DNA of 64,000 bases from JAXGMV01 sp040768445. GTDB lineage: Bacteria > Chloroflexota > Anaerolineae > Anaerolineales > Anaerolineaceae. Shown piece by piece: positions 62,495 to 64,000 of this stretch. The position numbers were made by a program, and so were the translations under genes. The stretch covers positions 1,674,001-1,738,000 of the forward strand of contig JAXGMV010000001.1 in assembly GCA_040768445.1 (NCBI GenBank). The letters run 5' to 3'. Numbering within the stretch: the first letter of the stretch is position 1; the number at the start of each line of letters is the position of its first letter. The notes beneath the pieces were generated by a model. The model was not told the DNA's origin. It saw only the letters and a program-made list of their open reading frames with translations, and did no database searches.

Positions 62495-62567
62495 TGCCCC
62501 AGGAGGGAATCGAACCCCCAACCTAAGCGTTAGGAGTGCTTCGCTCTGTCCATTGAGCTACTGGGGC
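62495..62567 (-). tRNA. tRNA-Arg (anticodon CCT)
   Basis: Read on the minus strand: acceptor GCCCCAG with CTGGGGC, D stem GCTC/GAGC, anticodon loop CTCCTAA with anticodon CCT, T arm GGGGG-TTCGATT-CCCTC, discriminator A, no encoded CCA. The anticodon stem has an A-C mismatch next to the loop (positions 31-39), which is odd but can be tolerated. It decodes AGG. Confidence 0.95.
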
Positions 62568-62576
62568 AACAGGCAC

Positions 62577-62605
62577 ATTATAGCATTGACAAAAGCGCTT
62601 CGCAA
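62577..62605 (-). promoter_or_regulatory. tRNA-Arg promoter
   Basis: TTGCGA (62600-62605), 17-bp spacer, TATAAT (62577-62582) on the minus strand, ten bases before the tRNA 5' end. Confidence 0.85.
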
Positions 62606-62696
62606 GGCATTTGCCGCTAACTCCAACGCTGCTGCCACCGTGACGGATGCAGTTATTCGGATTACAATCTACCCATCACTTCACTGGAGGGCTGAC

Positions 62697-64000
62697 ATGG
62701 CTCGTATCGGACTTGCTGGTTTCATGCACGAAACAAACACTTTTTCTCCCATTCCAACCACATTTGAGAGTTTTGCTGAAGAAAGTGAACCGCTTTCAGG
62801 CATCCTGTTCAAAGAGGATATGCTCAAATTTGTCGATAAACCGTACAATAATGCCGTCTGTGGTTTCTATCAGAAGGCTGTCGAATTGGGGCATGAGGTG
62901 GTGCCATTGGTGAAGATCGGTGAGGCGGAACCCTCCGGCACACTGCCGCTTGAACTGTTTAATCACCTGCTGGGCTTGATCCTCGAAGAGATAGCCCTGC
63001 ACGGACCATTCGATGGGATATTCCTTGACCTGCACGGCGCGCTGGTTTACGGTGATTTCCAGGACGGTGAGACAGAAATTCTCAGGCAGGTCAGGCAGCT
63101 GGTTGGTGATATTCCCATTGTCAACTCGCTGGATATGCATGGCAACGTCAGCCCGGAATGCTTTGCGCTTGCTTCTGCCATGAATGGCTACCGTACATAC
63201 CCGCACACGGATATCTATGAAACCGGCGTGCGCTGTGCCGAGTTGATGGATGTGCTGCTGAGCGGGAAACCAGTGTATAAAGCCTTCAGAATGCTGCCTT
63301 TTCTGATGCCGTCCTCGCGGCAGAGCACCAACACGGAACCGTGCAGGTCCATTTTTAAACAAATAGATGTGCTGGAAGGCGACCTCGAAGTCCACTCAGC
63401 CACCATTGTCACCGGCTTTCTGCCTTCTGACCTGCCGCATACGGGACCCTCAATCTGCGTCTATGCCAGCACGCAAGAAAAGGCAGATGAAGGCGCTGAC
63501 AGGCTGTACGATGAAATCTGTGCGCGTGAAGGGGAGTTTGACGTCAACCTGCCAAACGCGGCGGATGCTGTGGCACAGGGTATTGCCCTGGCAGCCCAAT
63601 CATCCCGTCCGGTCATCCTGGCAGATGTGCAGGACAACCCCGGCGGTGGCAGTTCTTCAGATACGACATGGGTATTAAAAGAGCTGGTGAAACAAAAAGC
63701 CGAGAAAGCTGCCGTGGCATTGATGTACGACCCTGAAGCTGCGCTTGCTGCGCACAGGGCGGGTGAAGGTTCCAACATAACCATAAGCCTTGGCGGGAAG
63801 TACATTGCCGGTGATACCCCTCTCTATGGCACCTTTCATGTGGAGAAATTGTTTGAGGGCGAATTCACGGCTGTCAGCCCCATGAGTAAAGACATGCAAA
63901 TGTCACTGGGCAGGATGGCGCAGCTGCGTATAGACGATGTGCGTGTGGTGGTTTCCAGTGTGCGTGTGCAGGCTTTGGAAGCGGCGTTCTTCCATGTGGT
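62697..64000 (+). CDS. M81 family metallopeptidase (MlrC/microcystinase C-like), 3' end outside window
   Basis: 434 codons are visible and the frame is open to the window edge. ATG 62697 follows GGAGGGCTGAC. Family marks are RIGLAGFMHETNTFSP at the start (His ligand), FDGIFLDLHGALVYGD near residue 105, VNSLDMHGNVSPECF near 143, GYRTYPHTDIYETG near 163, and PVILADVQDNPGGGSSSDTT near 305 in the C-terminal MlrC domain. MlrC degrades linear peptides from microcystin breakdown; most family members have unknown peptide or amide substrates. Confidence 0.92.
   Translation, partial: MARIGLAGFMHETNTFSPIPTTFESFAEESEPLSGILFKEDMLKFVDKPYNNAVCGFYQKAVELGHEVVPLVKIGEAEPSGTLPLELFNHLLGLILEEIALHGPFDGIFLDLHGALVYGDFQDGETEILRQVRQLVGDIPIVNSLDMHGNVSPECFALASAMNGYRTYPHTDIYETGVRCAELMDVLLSGKPVYKAFRMLPFLMPSSRQSTNTEPCRSIFKQIDVLEGDLEVHSATIVTGFLPSDLPHTGPSICVYASTQEKADEGADRLYDEICAREGEFDVNLPNAADAVAQGIALAAQSSRPVILADVQDNPGGGSSSDTTWVLKELVKQKAEKAAVALMYDPEAALAAHRAGEGSNITISLGGKYIAGDTPLYGTFHVEKLFEGEFTAVSPMSKDMQMSLGRMAQLRIDDVRVVVSSVRVQALEAAFFHV

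Overview
The window looks like a chromosomal segment from a bacterium of the Chloroflexota, most likely class Anaerolineae. This is an inference from gene content and style: S9 and S41 peptidases, Thr/Pro-rich linkers behind lipoprotein signals, TPR membrane proteins, a sortase fused to ELW-type repeats, many TTG/GTG starts, a CIRCE element and a SAM-I riboswitch. GC is moderate, with one clearly AT-rich patch at about 5.4-6.7 kb. No rRNA, phage or transposase genes were seen.

Layout. 0-5 kb: a minus-strand branched-chain/amino-acid ABC operon (binding protein, LivH, LivM, LivG, LivF; LivF is cut by the window edge), preceded by a possible 10-codon leader peptide. 5.4-6.8 kb: tRNA-Gly(TCC), an AT-rich stretch with one orphan lipoprotein, and a decayed 5' fragment of an S9 peptidase gene. 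6.8-12.2 kb: a minus-strand cassette of a giant LRR/CotH-kinase membrane protein, DUF4956 and a VTC-type polyphosphate-polymerase domain protein. It is bracketed by the S9 fragment on one side and an intact S9 gene on the other. 12.3-31.6 kb: S9 and S41 peptidases, BtpA, HD hydrolase, AEC and EamA transporters, a GmhB-like phosphatase, pyrophosphatase, a YqeC-MocA fusion facing a metal-chelate ABC transporter with a DUF364 protein, a second S9 peptidase, nucleoside hydrolase, a threonine-synthase-like enzyme and CoaE.

31.9-41.4 kb: a translationally coupled cdaA-cdaR-der operon (c-di-AMP synthesis plus a ribosome-assembly GTPase), signal peptidase I, a YgiT-type zinc finger protein, CIRCE-controlled groES-groEL and two tandem TPR paralogues. 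41.5-57 kb: mostly housekeeping and small enzymes (DDAH family, TrmD, MFS, FolB, FmdB-type zinc ribbon, DUF4173, HAD, C39-TPR, MiaB, M23, AAC(3) family, histidine kinase with an atypical MBL protein, asparaginase II, endonuclease III). 57-64 kb: metK behind a SAM-I riboswitch, an ELWxxxPPY-repeat/sortase fusion, RNase Z, tRNA-Arg(CCT) with six tandem 64-bp repeats, and a partial M81 (MlrC) metallopeptidase.

The most striking structure is at 62.1-62.6 kb. The last 20 nt of tRNA-Arg are repeated six times at a 64-bp period between the tRNA and a strong terminator, so the array appears to be transcribed with the tRNA. The layout is analogous to the E. coli tyrT repeats, with the RNase Z gene next downstream on the same strand. 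Other points worth attention are the S9 fragment/cassette architecture, several predicted leaderless starts, and the sorting-signal-like MPDTG motif inside the sortase fusion.
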